A stretch of DNA of 55,362 nt from Bacteroidales bacterium (lineage in GTDB: Bacteria; Bacteroidota; Bacteroidia; Bacteroidales; UBA932): positions 1-55,362 of the forward strand of contig JAFUFP010000038.1 of NCBI GenBank assembly GCA_017469845.1, given 5' to 3'. This document shows, piece after piece, positions 40,763 through 50,137 of this stretch. How positions within the stretch are numbered: position 1 is the first letter of the stretch; the number at the start of each line of letters is the position of its first letter. The notes under the pieces were generated by a model. It had not been told where the DNA came from, did not search any database, and worked only from the letters and a program-made list of their open reading frames with translations. The position numbers and the translations under genes were made by a program.

Positions 40763-42184
40763 CTAGAGGTTCTCCTCCTCCAGAGTGAAAGCGGAGGATC
40801 CGTCGAAGCAGTGGAGGCACAGCTGCTCCTTGGGAAGACCGATGCTGCGCACCAGAGTCTCAATCGAGCAGAACTTCAGGGAATCCAGATTGAGACGCTT
40901 CCTTATCTCCTCGACAAGACGGTTGTACTTCTCGGAGCCGGTCTTGGTGTAATCCTGGAGATTCTCCTCGTCGTCCCACTCCTTTATGATGCGCCTAGCG
41001 ATGAGCTCGAGGTCAGTCTTGCTGGCGGAGAAATTGATGAAGGGACAGCCGCAAACGAGCGGAGGGCACGCGATCCTCATATGGACTTCCTTGGCTCCCA
41101 GATTATGGAGCGTCCTGGCGTTGTCGCGGAGCTGGGTTCCGCGGACGATGCTGTCATCGCAGAAAAGGACTTTCCTGCCTTCGAGAAGAGCGGTGTTGGG
41201 GATGAGCTTCATCTTCGCCACCAGGTCCCTGGTGTTCTGGTTCGAAGGCATGAAGGAACGGGCCCAGGTGGGGGTGTATTTGGCGATCGCCCTCATGTAA
41301 GGGACCTTGTGTCCGGCCGCATATCCGACAGCCATTCCGATGCCGCTGTCGGGGATTCCGCAGGCGCAGTCGACGATGGCGTCATCCTGCTCACCGGTTT
41401 CCTTTCCGCAGTTGAACCTCACCTCCTCGACGTTCCTGCCGTCGTAAACCGATGTCGGGAATCCGTAATAGACCCAGAGGAAGGAACAGACCTGCATTCT
41501 CTTCGATGGAGCCCGGAGCTGCTCGTATCCGTCGGGAGTGAGAAGGACAATCTCCCCGGGACCGATGAAATGCTCTATCTTGTATCCGAGATTGGAGAAA
41601 GCGGTGCTTTCGCTGGCGACGGCCATTGCCCCGTCCTTCTTTCCTATGACAAGAGGTGTCCTTCCCCAGGAGTCCCTCGCCGCTATGATGCCGTTCTCTG
41701 TGAGGATGAGCATCGTGCAGGAGCCTTTGACTTCCCGGTACACATTCTCTATGCCGTCCTTGAAGGTCTTTCCGCGGACGATCAGAAGGCTTATCAGTTC
41801 CGTGACGTTGATCCTTCCGCTGCTGAACTCGGTAAGGTACATCCCCTCATCGAGGAACTTCTTCGCCAGGGTCTCGGCGTTGCTGACCTTGGCGACAGTT
41901 GAGAGCGCGAACCTGCCAAGATGGGAGTTCACCAGCATCGGCTGGGCGTCCGTGTCAGAAATCACTCCGATTCCCGAAGTGCCGACGAACTTGTCGAGCT
42001 CGTCTTCGAACCGGCTCCTGAAGTAAGCGTTTTCGAGGCTATGGATACTGCGGAAGAATCCCTTTTCCTCATGATAGGTGGCAAGACCGCCACGTTTGGT
42101 GCCCAGATGGCTGTTGTAGTCCGTACCGTAGAAGAGTTCGGTAGCGCACTCCTTCTTAGAAATGATGCCGCAAAGTCCGCCCAT
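40763..42184 (-). CDS. Amidophosphoribosyltransferase-like protein (PurF paralogue)
   Basis: 473 residues from ATG 42184; the longer frame to 42262 adds unrelated sequence containing the promoter. MGGLCGIIS places the putative amidotransferase Cys at position 5, so a short propeptide would be removed. The phosphoribosyltransferase domain has the PRPP loop VLFCDDSIVRGTQLRD and NSGIGMAVGYA-type sequence (PDSGIGMAVGYAAG). Differences from canonical PurF: the HRGQ-x-SAG position reads KRGGLAT, and the RYSTxG motif, which holds glutamine, is replaced by GVISDTDAQP. I recall similar paralogues in other Bacteroidota. Its role could be the first step of purine synthesis or a related transfer. Confidence 0.8.
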   Translation of the reverse strand: MGGLCGIISKKECATELFYGTDYNSHLGTKRGGLATYHEEKGFFRSIHSLENAYFRSRFEDELDKFVGTSGIGVISDTDAQPMLVNSHLGRFALSTVAKVSNAETLAKKFLDEGMYLTEFSSGRINVTELISLLIVRGKTFKDGIENVYREVKGSCTMLILTENGIIAARDSWGRTPLVIGKKDGAMAVASESTAFSNLGYKIEHFIGPGEIVLLTPDGYEQLRAPSKRMQVCSFLWVYYGFPTSVYDGRNVEEVRFNCGKETGEQDDAIVDCACGIPDSGIGMAVGYAAGHKVPYMRAIAKYTPTWARSFMPSNQNTRDLVAKMKLIPNTALLEGRKVLFCDDSIVRGTQLRDNARTLHNLGAKEVHMRIACPPLVCGCPFINFSASKTDLELIARRIIKEWDDEENLQDYTKTGSEKYNRLVEEIRKRLNLDSLKFCSIETLVRSIGLPKEQLCLHCFDGSSAFTLEEENL

Positions 42185-42219
42185 TGTCTTTGGATTTTTT
42201 GGTTTTCCTTGTGAAGTTG

Positions 42220-42227
42220 CGAAGATA
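42220..42227 (-). promoter_or_regulatory. -7 element for the PurF-like gene
   Basis: The minus strand reads TATCTTCG, one mismatch from TAnnTTTG, 35 bases before the ATG at 42184. The stretch 42228-42400 between this and the divergent trp promoter shows nothing else that I can name. Confidence 0.4.
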
Positions 42228-42401
42228 GGGAAATAATTCCGTTCTTTCCGAATAAAAATCAATCTAAAACGAACATATTTTCACCTAAAACGATACCATA
42301 GGTATCCAGGTGCCCATTCCGTAAGGGAAATGTCACCACTTCCCTCCCCACTCCCGGAAAAAGCCCCGACAAAAAAGAATCAAAAAAAAATGTCCGAAAA
42401 G

Positions 42402-42432
42402 TTGCACAAAAGAAAAACTATGCATAGATTTA
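42402..42432 (+). promoter_or_regulatory. trp operon promoter
   Basis: TTG (42402-42404), 20 bases, TAGATTTA (42425-42432), one mismatch from TAnnTTTG. The predicted transcription start falls within a few bases of the leader peptide ATG at 42441, so the leader ORF may be translated from a nearly leaderless transcript. Confidence 0.6.
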
Positions 42433-42440
42433 CCGCCGAA

Positions 42441-42509
42441 ATGAAACTCATAGGCAAATCATATTGGTGGTGGCGCTTCTTTCTACTCCGCAGAGTCGTA
42501 AGAGGTTGA
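42441..42509 (+). CDS. trpL: trp operon leader peptide
   Basis: A 22-codon ORF beginning MKLIGKSYWWWRFF, with three consecutive Trp codons at positions 9-11 and no other Trp, ending at TGA 42507-42509. It lies about 150 bases before trpB and about 50 before a strong terminator hairpin. Codons 4-6 (ATAGGCA) can pair with TGCCTAT near 42519, so ribosome position over the Trp codons would control downstream pairing. This is the layout of classic ribosome-mediated trp attenuation. Confidence 0.85.
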   Translation: MKLIGKSYWWWRFFLLRRVVRG

Positions 42510-42559
42510 CGCTCCGTATGCCTATCCGATAAAGAATTCTCAAACGAAATAGGATATCC

Positions 42560-42593
42560 AAGGGCCCTGCCGCTATGCGACGGGGCCCTTTTC
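42560..42593 (+). terminator. trp attenuator (intrinsic terminator)
   Basis: AAGGGCCC at 42560 pairs with GGGCCCTT ending at 42590, followed by TTC; the loop region has a further CGC/GCG pairing. Upstream, TATCC (near 42524) can pair with GGATA (near 42552), extending toward the 5' arm, a plausible antiterminator that forms when the ribosome stalls on the Trp codons. This gene-free stretch to trpB also holds an A/T-rich spacer. Confidence 0.8.
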
Positions 42594-42663
42594 AGGTTCT
42601 ATCCGATTCCCGAAAACATATCGAAAGGTAAAACAACAATATTTTAATACTGCATAACTCCAA

Positions 42664-43848
42664 ATGGAAACATTTCTAGCAAACGAAGAAGGATACTACG
42701 GACAGTTCGGAGGCGCATACGTCCCCGAGATTCTTCACGCGAGCGTTGAAGCCCTGCGCCAGTCCTACCTCCCCATCATCCGGAGCGAAGAATTCCTCAC
42801 CGAATACCGCTCCCTCCTGAGGGACTACGTGGGGCGTCCTTCTCCCCTTTATTTCGCAAAAAGGCTTTCGGAGCGATACGGGGCAAAGATCTACTTAAAG
42901 CGCGAGGACCTCAATCACACCGGGGCCCACAAGATCAACAACACCGTCGGCCAGATCCTGATAGCCCGCAAGATGGGAAAACGCCGGATCATCGCCGAGA
43001 CCGGAGCCGGGCAGCACGGTGTGGCAACGGCCACCATCTGCGCCCTTATGGACATGGAGTGCGTCGTGTACATGGGTGAGACCGACGTACTCCGCCAAAG
43101 GGCCAACGTCGAGAAGATGAGGATGCTCGGAGCCAAGGTCGTTCCCGTACTCTCCGGAAACCGTACCCTCAAGGACGCCACCAACGAAGCCATCAGGGAC
43201 TGGTGCTGCCACCCTTCCGACACTTTCTATATAATAGGGTCGACAGTAGGGCCCCATCCCTACCCCGACATGGTGGCGAGACTCCAGAGCGTCATCAGCG
43301 AGGAAATCAAATCCCAGCTTCTGGAAAAGACCGGAAGGGACTATCCCGACACCCTGATGGCATGCGTCGGAGGAGGATCAAACGCCGCCGGAACCATCTA
43401 CCACTATATCGATGACCCCAGGGTCAGGATAGTTCTCGCCGAAGCGGGAGGACTCGGGGTGGACTCCGGAAAGACGGCCGCCACGATAGCCCTCGGCCAG
43501 GTGGGGATCCTCCACGGAGCGAAGAGCTACGTCATCCAGTCCCCGGACGGACAGATCGAGGAGCCCTATTCGATAAGCGCCGGACTCGATTACCCCGGAA
43601 TCGGCCCCATGCACGCCAACCTCTCCGAAAAGGGAAGGGGGAAGGTTATTCCCGTCAATGACGACGAAGCCCTCAATGCCGCATTCGAACTTACCCGCCT
43701 CGAAGGGATAATCCCCGCGCTTGAAAGCGCACACGCCCTCGGGGCCCTCCCCAAGATGAATTTCCGCCCCGACGAAATCGTCGTCCTGACCGTTTCGGGA
43801 AGGGGTGACAAGGACATGGACACTTACCTGAAACATTTCGGAAAATGA
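42664..43848 (+). CDS. trpB: Tryptophan synthase beta subunit
   Basis: 394 residues. [13 protein letters not shown] at the start, the pyridoxal-phosphate Lys in [11 protein letters not shown] (about 89), [22 protein letters not shown] phosphate-binding loop and the C-terminal [11 protein letters not shown] are all conserved. It condenses indole with serine in complex with TrpA. It is the first structural gene after the attenuator, while trpA is last, as in other Bacteroidota trp operons. Its stop overlaps the trpE ATG by four bases. Confidence 0.97.
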   Translation: METFLANEEGYYGQFGGAYVPEILHASVEALRQSYLPIIRSEEFLTEYRSLLRDYVGRPSPLYFAKRLSERYGAKIYLKREDLNHTGAHKINNTVGQILIARKMGKRRIIAETGAGQHGVATATICALMDMECVVYMGETDVLRQRANVEKMRMLGAKVVPVLSGNRTLKDATNEAIRDWCCHPSDTFYIIGSTVGPHPYPDMVARLQSVISEEIKSQLLEKTGRDYPDTLMACVGGGSNAAGTIYHYIDDPRVRIVLAEAGGLGVDSGKTAATIALGQVGILHGAKSYVIQSPDGQIEEPYSISAGLDYPGIGPMHANLSEKGRGKVIPVNDDEALNAAFELTRLEGIIPALESAHALGALPKMNFRPDEIVVLTVSGRGDKDMDTYLKHFGK

Positions 43849-45236
43849 GCACATTCAGATACATAACGGTGAACCGTCCCCTTTCGAGCGACCTTCACAC
43901 CCCCGTTTCGGCATACCTGAAGCTCCGTGACTCCTCCGTGAAGTCCATCCTCATGGAAAGCAGCGACTATCATACGGGAAGCAACGCCCGCTCCTTCATA
44001 GCGATCGAACCCATAGCGGAAGTCAGCGTATCCCACGGAGTGGGGATATGTTCCTTCCCCGACGGAACCGTGACCGAAAGGGAGATCGGTCCCGACTTCA
44101 CCGTGGACGAGCTCATCGGGGGATTCATGAGGGAGTTCGAGATAGCGGGCAAAGGCGCTTCCCTCTGGGGATTCACGAGCTTCAACGCAGTCCGTTACCT
44201 CGAGGACATACCCGTGAAGGACGAGACGAAGGAGAAGGACGACGCTCCTGACATCCTCTACATCCTTTTCCGCCATACCCTGGAATTCGACCACTTCCGT
44301 AACCGCCTCACCCTCCATGAGATAATCCCAAAGGGAGAAGATCCCCAGGGGGCCAAGGTGGAAAAGCTTCTTTCGAAGGCGGCCATGAACCTGTACGACT
44401 TCAGGACCGTGGGCGAAGCCTCTTCCCCTCTCACGGACGAGCAGCACAAGGAGAACATCAGAAAGGGAATAGCCCACTGCAAAAGGGGCGACACCTTCCA
44501 GGTTGTCCTTTCAAGGAGGTTCGTCCAGAGGTACGAAGGTGACGATTTCCAGCTCTACAGGGCCCTCCGCGGCATCAATCCCTCCCCTTACCTTTTCTAC
44601 ATGGACTTCGGGGGATACAGGATCTTCGGTTCCTCGCCCGAGACCCACTGCAGGGTGGAAGGAGACAGGGCCTTCATCGACCCCATCGCCGGAACCACCA
44701 AAAGGACGGGAGATGACGCGGCCGACGCCGCCGGAGCGGAATTCCTCCGCACGGACCCCAAGGAGAACGCCGAGCACGTGATGCTCGTGGACCTCGCGAG
44801 GAACGACCTTTCAAGAAACTGCCACGGAGTGAAAGTGGACTTCTACAAGGAACTCCAGTACTATTCGCACGTCATCCACCTCGTCAGCCGCGTGAGCGGT
44901 ACCCTCGAAGAGGGAGTCTCCCCCGTCAAGGCCTTCCTCGACACCTTCCCCGCCGGCACCCTTTCGGGAGCTCCGAAAGTGCGCGCCATGCAGATAATAA
45001 GCGAATTGGAGCCCCACTGCAGGGGAGCCTATGGAGGCTGCATCGGCAGCATCTCCTTCGACGGGTCATTGAACCAGGCCATAACGATCCGATCCTTCGT
45101 CAGCCGTGGAGGGGAGCTGTGGTTCCAGGCCGGAGGCGGAATCGTCGCCGCCAGCGATCCCGAATACGAACTCCAGGAAGTCAACAACAAACTGGGCGCC
45201 CTCCGCCGCGCGATGGAGATAGCCTCAAAACTCTAG
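43845..45236 (+). CDS. trpE: Anthranilate synthase component I
   Basis: 463 residues. The chorismate-binding domain includes [67 protein letters not shown] and [13 protein letters not shown]. It makes anthranilate from chorismate using ammonia delivered by TrpG. The N-terminal SS-x-L-type feedback site is not clear; [10 protein letters not shown] near residue 38 is the likely region. ATGA overlap with trpB; five bases to trpG. Confidence 0.95.
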   Translation: MSTFRYITVNRPLSSDLHTPVSAYLKLRDSSVKSILMESSDYHTGSNARSFIAIEPIAEVSVSHGVGICSFPDGTVTEREIGPDFTVDELIGGFMREFEIAGKGASLWGFTSFNAVRYLEDIPVKDETKEKDDAPDILYILFRHTLEFDHFRNRLTLHEIIPKGEDPQGAKVEKLLSKAAMNLYDFRTVGEASSPLTDEQHKENIRKGIAHCKRGDTFQVVLSRRFVQRYEGDDFQLYRALRGINPSPYLFYMDFGGYRIFGSSPETHCRVEGDRAFIDPIAGTTKRTGDDAADAAGAEFLRTDPKENAEHVMLVDLARNDLSRNCHGVKVDFYKELQYYSHVIHLVSRVSGTLEEGVSPVKAFLDTFPAGTLSGAPKVRAMQIISELEPHCRGAYGGCIGSISFDGSLNQAITIRSFVSRGGELWFQAGGGIVAASDPEYELQEVNNKLGALRRAMEIASKL

Positions 45237-45241
45237 ACGAC

Positions 45242-45805
45242 ATGAAAATAGCGATGATAGATTCGTACGATTCCTTCACGTACAATCTCGTTCACCTTGT
45301 GAAGGAAATGGGAGCCGAAGTGTCTGTACTGAGGAACGACCGCTTCAGCCTGGAAGAACTGGAGCCATTCGACAAGATAATGCTCTCCCCGGGTCCGGGA
45401 ATCCCTTCCGAAGCGGGACTACTCCTGGACACGATTAGGGCTTATGCCGGAAAGAAGCCGATCCTCGGGATCTGCCTCGGGGAACAGGCCATAGGTGAAG
45501 TGTTCGGAGGAACGCTCCTCAATCTCGAGAACGTCTACCACGGGGTACAGACCGAGTGCAGGCGGATAGGATACGACTACATATTCCGGGGCCTCGGGGA
45601 AAAGTTCCCCGTCGGAAGGTACCACTCCTGGGTAGTCGACCTCCACTCTCTCCCCTCATGCCTTATGGCGACAGCCCTCAGCGAAGACGGACAGGTGATG
45701 GCCCTTCGGCACACCTCGATGGACATAAGGGGACTTCAGTTCCACCCGGAAAGCGTCCTTACCCCGGACGGGGCGAAAATCATTTCAAACTGGTTAAATC
45801 ACTGA
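45242..45805 (+). CDS. trpG: Anthranilate synthase component II (glutamine amidotransferase)
   Basis: 187 residues from ATG 45242, where MKIAMIDSYDSFTYNLVHLV matches the family start; the longer open frame overlaps trpE and is spurious. Class I amidotransferase motifs: LSPGPGIPSEAG, GICLGEQAIGE with nucleophile Cys about 78, and LQFHPESVLT with the catalytic His and Glu. It hydrolyses glutamine for TrpE. Not fused to trpD, unlike in some bacteria. Confidence 0.95.
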   Translation: MKIAMIDSYDSFTYNLVHLVKEMGAEVSVLRNDRFSLEELEPFDKIMLSPGPGIPSEAGLLLDTIRAYAGKKPILGICLGEQAIGEVFGGTLLNLENVYHGVQTECRRIGYDYIFRGLGEKFPVGRYHSWVVDLHSLPSCLMATALSEDGQVMALRHTSMDIRGLQFHPESVLTPDGAKIISNWLNH

Positions 45806-45818
45806 TAAAATTACCGAT

Positions 45819-46814
45819 ATGAAACAGTATCTCAATCAAATCATTGAAGGAGAAACTCTCTACCGCGAGCAGACTCACGAAATCATGCTCGGAATAACCC
45901 GCCAGCAGTACAATGACTGCCAGATAGCGGCCCTTCTGATGGCCCTACAGTCCAGGGGTGTAACCGTGGACGAACTGCTCGGATTCAGGGACGGACTCCT
46001 GGAAACGGGCAAGAGGATAGACCTCGGGGACGAAAGCACCCTCGACATAGTAGGAACCGGAGGAGACGGGAAGAACACCTTCAACATCTCCACCTGCTCG
46101 GCCTTCGTCATAGCGGGAGCCGGATACAGGGTCACAAAGCACGGCAACGGTGCGAGCACTTCAGTAAGCGGGGCCAGCACAGTCCTCGAGGCCCACGGGG
46201 CCAAGTTCTCCGCCGACGAGTCGGTCCTCCGCCGTTCCCTTGAAGAAAGCGGGGTTTGCTACTTCCACGCTCCCCTTTTCGCCTACGGCATGAAGTTCGT
46301 CGGACCGGTCCGCCGCGCCATGGGAATACCCACCTGCTTCAATCTTCTCGGACCCCTCGTCAACCCCTGCCAGCCGAGGCATTCCCTGCACGGGACCGCC
46401 ACCCAGTCCCAGCAGAGGCTCTACGTCAGGGCCCACCAGAAGATCGGGGACAACTTCGGAGTCGTGACCTCCTACGACGGATACGACGAGATCTCCCTGA
46501 CGTCGGGATTCAAGCTGGTGACACCTAACTTCGAGAAAGTGTTCACCCCGAAGGATTTGGGACTCAATTACATAGAGCCCAAGGACATCTACGGAGGAGA
46601 GTCCGCCGCCCAGGCCGCGGAGATATTCCTCTCAGTCCTCGAAGGAAGGTCTACCGAGGCACAGAAGTCGGTCATCCTCGCCAACGCCGCCTGCGGAATC
46701 TCCATCATCGACCGTAACCTCTCCGTCGAGGAATCGATAGCCCTTTGCAGGGAGTCCCTCGACAGCGGAAAGGCTCTCGGCTGCTTCAAACGTTTCCTCC
46801 AGATCAACAGCTAG
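45819..46814 (+). CDS. trpD: Anthranilate phosphoribosyltransferase
   Basis: 331 residues. DIVGTGGDGKNTFNIST (about 75-91) is the PRPP-binding loop; VTKHGNGASTSVSGASTVLEA, RRAMGIPTCFNLLGPLVNPC complete the signature. It transfers phosphoribose to anthranilate in the cytoplasm. 13 bases after trpG and five before trpC. Confidence 0.95.
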   Translation: MKQYLNQIIEGETLYREQTHEIMLGITRQQYNDCQIAALLMALQSRGVTVDELLGFRDGLLETGKRIDLGDESTLDIVGTGGDGKNTFNISTCSAFVIAGAGYRVTKHGNGASTSVSGASTVLEAHGAKFSADESVLRRSLEESGVCYFHAPLFAYGMKFVGPVRRAMGIPTCFNLLGPLVNPCQPRHSLHGTATQSQQRLYVRAHQKIGDNFGVVTSYDGYDEISLTSGFKLVTPNFEKVFTPKDLGLNYIEPKDIYGGESAAQAAEIFLSVLEGRSTEAQKSVILANAACGISIIDRNLSVEESIALCRESLDSGKALGCFKRFLQINS

Positions 46815-46819
46815 AAAAG

Positions 46820-47605
46820 ATGGACATTCTCGAAAAGATCGTGGAAAACAAGCGGAGGGAACTTCTCCTTCGGGAAGAGTTCACCCCGATTCCCCAGGCC
46901 GGGAAAAAGAGGCGTTCCCTCCGGGAAGCGCTCCTCCGTTCGGAAAGCGGCATCATCGCGGAATTCAAGCGGAAGTCCCCTTCCAGGGGATGGATCCACG
47001 AGAACATCTCCCCGGAAGACGTCGTGCCCCTGTATGAAAAGGGAGGAGCGGCGGCTCTCAGCATCCTTACGGACGGGGACTTTTTCGGAGGGCAACTTGA
47101 CTACATCGCCCGGATGCGTCCCCTTGTAGACATCCCGATCCTTCGGAAGGACTTCATAATCGACCCTCTCCAGATTGACGACGCCTTCGCCGCCGGAGCC
47201 GACGCTGTCCTTCTCATAGCCGCCTGTCTGAAGAGGGAAGAATGCGCTCTCCTCACGAAGAAGGCCCACTCCAAAGGACTTGAAGTTCTTCTCGAAGTTC
47301 ATTCTTCCAAAGAATTGGATTACATCCAAGAAGATACGGATGTAGTCGGAGTAAACAACCGCAATTTGGGGACTTTCGTTACCGATGTGGAGAACTCCTT
47401 CGCGATGGCTCCCCTCATCAAGGGAAGGTTCCGCGCCCTCGGTGTCAGCCGTCCCGTCATGATATCCGAAAGCGGCATCTCCTCCCCGGAAACCGTCCGG
47501 CAGCTCAGGAAGGAAGGATTCAGGGGATTCCTGATGGGAGAGAACTTCATGAAGAGGGAGGATCCCGGAAAGGCACTCAAGGAATTCATCACTTCACTAC
47601 AATAA
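46820..47605 (+). CDS. trpC: Indole-3-glycerol phosphate synthase
   Basis: 261 residues from ATG 46820 (MDILEKIVENKRREL). The TIM barrel shows IIAEFKRKSPSRGWI (catalytic Lys about 49), ALSILTDGDFFGGQLDYI, ILRKDFIIDPLQI, VGVNNRNLGTF and ISESGISSPETV. It closes the indole ring from CdRP. A separate protein, not fused to TrpF as in enterobacteria. Confidence 0.96.
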   Translation: MDILEKIVENKRRELLLREEFTPIPQAGKKRRSLREALLRSESGIIAEFKRKSPSRGWIHENISPEDVVPLYEKGGAAALSILTDGDFFGGQLDYIARMRPLVDIPILRKDFIIDPLQIDDAFAAGADAVLLIAACLKREECALLTKKAHSKGLEVLLEVHSSKELDYIQEDTDVVGVNNRNLGTFVTDVENSFAMAPLIKGRFRALGVSRPVMISESGISSPETVRQLRKEGFRGFLMGENFMKREDPGKALKEFITSLQ

Positions 47606-47616
47606 CTGACCGGCAA

Positions 47617-48243
47617 ATGATAAACGGCAAGCTCATAAAAGTATGCGGAATGACCCTCGGGGAGAACATCCTCGAAGTGGAGTCCTTAGGTGTCGACATG
47701 ATGGGATTCATCTTCTATCCGCCCTCCCCGAGATACGTGAAGGAAGTGCCCACATACCTTCCGCAAAAGGCGAAAAGAGCCGGTGTATTCGTCAACTCTT
47801 CCATTGAAGAGATACTTAATACCATAGACTCTTTCAAGTTGGACATCATTCAATTGCACGGAAACGAAACCCCCGAGCAGTGTTATTTTCTACGGGAATG
47901 CGGAGGAGTGAAAGTCATGAAGGCTTTCGGCATCAGTGACGAAGAATCCCTCCACCTCTCGAGGTCTTACGAAGGTACCTGCGACATGTACCTTTTCGAC
48001 ACGAAGGCATCTTCGTACGGAGGCAGCGGAAAGAAGTGGGACTGGAGCGTCCTTTCCTCTTACAGGGGGAAGACACCCTTCCTTCTGAGCGGAGGGATCG
48101 GCCCTGATGACGCCCCCGCCCTCAAAGAAGGCAAGTTTCCGAAGACCCTTTCCGGGTTCGACCTCAACAGCCGCTTCGAACTTTCCCCCGGAATAAAGGA
48201 TGCCGAAAAGGTGGAAAAGTTCCTGAACGAACTTAAAGCATAA
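47617..48243 (+). CDS. trpF: Phosphoribosylanthranilate isomerase
   Basis: 208 residues. KVCGMT near the start carries the catalytic Cys (about 10), and the general-acid Asp is in LFDTKASSYGGSGKKWDW (about 127); FLLSGGIGPDDAP forms the phosphate site. It isomerises PRA to CdRP. 11 bases after trpC; 30 bases of AT-rich spacer precede trpA. Confidence 0.94.
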   Translation: MINGKLIKVCGMTLGENILEVESLGVDMMGFIFYPPSPRYVKEVPTYLPQKAKRAGVFVNSSIEEILNTIDSFKLDIIQLHGNETPEQCYFLRECGGVKVMKAFGISDEESLHLSRSYEGTCDMYLFDTKASSYGGSGKKWDWSVLSSYRGKTPFLLSGGIGPDDAPALKEGKFPKTLSGFDLNSRFELSPGIKDAEKVEKFLNELKA

Positions 48244-48273
48244 AATAAAAAGAGTCATATTACAATTTTATAA

Positions 48274-49053
48274 ATGAACAGGATAGACACTCTATTCGGC
48301 AATGACCCCAAGGGTCTTCTCTCGATATATTTCTGCGCCGGGACTCCCCTTCCTGACGGAACCGCCGACGTTATCCGCACCCTCGAAAAGGAAGGCGTAT
48401 CGATGATCGAAATCGGCATCCCCTTCAGCGACCCCATGGCCGACGGTCCCGTCATACAGGACGCGGCGACCAAGGCTCTCAAGGGAGGAATGACCCTGGA
48501 AAAACTCTTCTCCCAACTTGAAGGCATAAGGGAAGACGTCAAGATCCCCCTCGTTCTGATGGGTTACCTGAACCCCATATTCAGATACGGATTCGAGCCC
48601 TTCTGCCGCAGGTGCGCCGAAGTCGGCATCGACGGCGTCATCATCCCCGACCTTCCCTTCAGGGATTACATGGAGAACTACAAGGGAATCGCCGAGAAGT
48701 ACGACATAAGGTTCATAATGCTGATAACCCCCGAGACCTCCGAAGAAAGGGTCCGGCTCATCGACGAGAACACTTCCGGATTCATATACATGGTCTCCTC
48801 CGCCGCCACTACCGGAGCCCAGAAGGACTTCGACTCCGCCAAGAGGGAGTATTTCCGTAGGATCGCCTCAATGGGCCTGAGGATTCCCAGGATGGTGGGA
48901 TTCGGGATAAGCAACCGCCCCACTTTCGACGCGGCCTGCGAATACGCTTCCGGAGGAATCATCGGGAGCCGCTTCGTCACCCTTCTGGAAGAAAAGGGAG
49001 GAAACGCCCTCGAGGCGATAAGGGCCCTGAAGAAGGACATCGGTTTCGACTGA
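48274..49053 (+). CDS. trpA: Tryptophan synthase alpha subunit
   Basis: 259 residues. MIEIGIPFSDPMADGPVIQ contains the catalytic Glu and Asp (about 46-62); GVIIPDLPFRDY, FIMLITPETSEERV, IYMVSSAATTGAQ and VGFGISN complete the family set. It cleaves indole-3-glycerol phosphate and channels indole to TrpB. It is the last gene of the operon; a terminator follows. Confidence 0.96.
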   Translation: MNRIDTLFGNDPKGLLSIYFCAGTPLPDGTADVIRTLEKEGVSMIEIGIPFSDPMADGPVIQDAATKALKGGMTLEKLFSQLEGIREDVKIPLVLMGYLNPIFRYGFEPFCRRCAEVGIDGVIIPDLPFRDYMENYKGIAEKYDIRFIMLITPETSEERVRLIDENTSGFIYMVSSAATTGAQKDFDSAKREYFRRIASMGLRIPRMVGFGISNRPTFDAACEYASGGIIGSRFVTLLEEKGGNALEAIRALKKDIGFD

Positions 49054-49067
49054 AAAGCGGAAAGGGC

Positions 49068-49091
49068 AAAATAATTGTTTTTCCCTTTTTC
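49068..49091 (+). terminator. trp operon terminator
   Basis: AAAGGGCAAAA and TTTTTCCCTTT form a stem with a short loop, followed by TT, about 15 bases after the trpA stop. The remaining sequence to the next promoter has no ORF. Confidence 0.65.
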
Positions 49092-49220
49092 GGGGAAATT
49101 CGGTTCGATTTCGGAAGCGTTCCGCAAAGAAAGGGAGAATTTTCCCGAAAACGCGGCCAAAACGCTTACGGATGCTTTTTCCCGTTCCCCAATACCGTTT
49201 TCAAAAAAGCCTCCCACAAG

Positions 49221-49251
49221 TTGGTTTAGGTCTTGACAATGACTATATTTG
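49221..49251 (+). promoter_or_regulatory. Bacteroidota-type promoter for the NfnAB-like pair
   Basis: TTG (49221-49223), 20 bases, TATATTTG (49244-49251): a full match. The ATG is at 49284. Confidence 0.7.
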
Positions 49252-49283
49252 TCAAGTTTACCCTTTTGGCAAAACAATATCAT

Positions 49284-50135
49284 ATGTTCAAGATACTTTC
49301 CAAAACGATGCTCACCCCGAACATCTGTGCGATGGATGTCAAGGCCCCCAGGGTCGCCGCTGCGGCCAAGCCCGGACAGTTCCTCATCGTAAGGACAGGA
49401 GAGGACGGTGAGAGAATCCCGCTGACGATCAGCGACTACGACAACGAAAAAGGATCGGTCACAATCGTGACCCAAGGCATCGGAGCCTCCACTTCCGCTA
49501 TCCTCGACCTTGAGGTCGGAGACTGCTTCCAGGACGTGGCCGGCCCATTGGGCAACCCCTCTGACTTCATGGCCATGAGCAAGGAAGAACTCGCCGGGGA
49601 AAGGTACGTCTTTCTCGCCGGAGGTGTCGGAACCGCTCCGGTCTATCCCCAGGCCAAATGGCTGCATGAGAACGGCATTCCCGTCGATGTGATCATCGGC
49701 GCCAGGAACAAGGACCTTCTCATCTACGCTGACAAGATGAAGGAAGTCTGCGACAACCTCTACCTCTGCACCGACGACGGTTCGTTCGGATTCCACGGTC
49801 TGGTGACCGCCCAGCTCGAGGCCGTCTGCGCCGAAAGGGGCTACACCCATATGGTCGCCATCGGTCCCATGATCATGATGAAATTCGCTACCCTGACCGC
49901 CAAGAAGCTCGGTCTCAAGGCCACGGTCAGCCTCAACACCCTCATGGTGGACGGCACCGGAATGTGCGGAGCCTGCCGCGTGAGCATCGGAGGCAAGATG
50001 AAATTCGCCTGCGTCGACGGTCCGGAATTCAACGGATACGAAGTAGATTTCGATGAGGCGATGCGCCGCCAGAGGCAGTACCTGCCCCAGGAGAAGGAAG
50101 CGCTCGAGCGTTACAAATCCCAAAAAGCGAAGTAG
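49284..50135 (+). CDS. FAD/NAD-binding [2Fe-2S] electron-transfer subunit, NfnA/SudB/PyrK-like
   Basis: 283 residues from ATG 49284 (MFKILSKTMLTPNICAMDV); the upstream in-frame ATG at 49233 is inside the promoter. FAD-binding RIPLTISDYD, NAD-binding FLAGGVGTAPVYPQAKWL and a C-terminal [2Fe-2S] motif with CGACRV and the last Cys in FACVDGPEF are visible. This is the ferredoxin:NADP oxidoreductase small subunit type, paired with the next gene. Such pairs are either NADH-dependent ferredoxin:NADP transhydrogenases (Nfn) or sulfide dehydrogenases; Nfn is more likely in an anaerobe. PyrK alone is unlikely without pyrD nearby. Confidence 0.85.
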   Translation: MFKILSKTMLTPNICAMDVKAPRVAAAAKPGQFLIVRTGEDGERIPLTISDYDNEKGSVTIVTQGIGASTSAILDLEVGDCFQDVAGPLGNPSDFMAMSKEELAGERYVFLAGGVGTAPVYPQAKWLHENGIPVDVIIGARNKDLLIYADKMKEVCDNLYLCTDDGSFGFHGLVTAQLEAVCAERGYTHMVAIGPMIMMKFATLTAKKLGLKATVSLNTLMVDGTGMCGACRVSIGGKMKFACVDGPEFNGYEVDFDEAMRRQRQYLPQEKEALERYKSQKAK

Positions 50136-50137
50136 AG

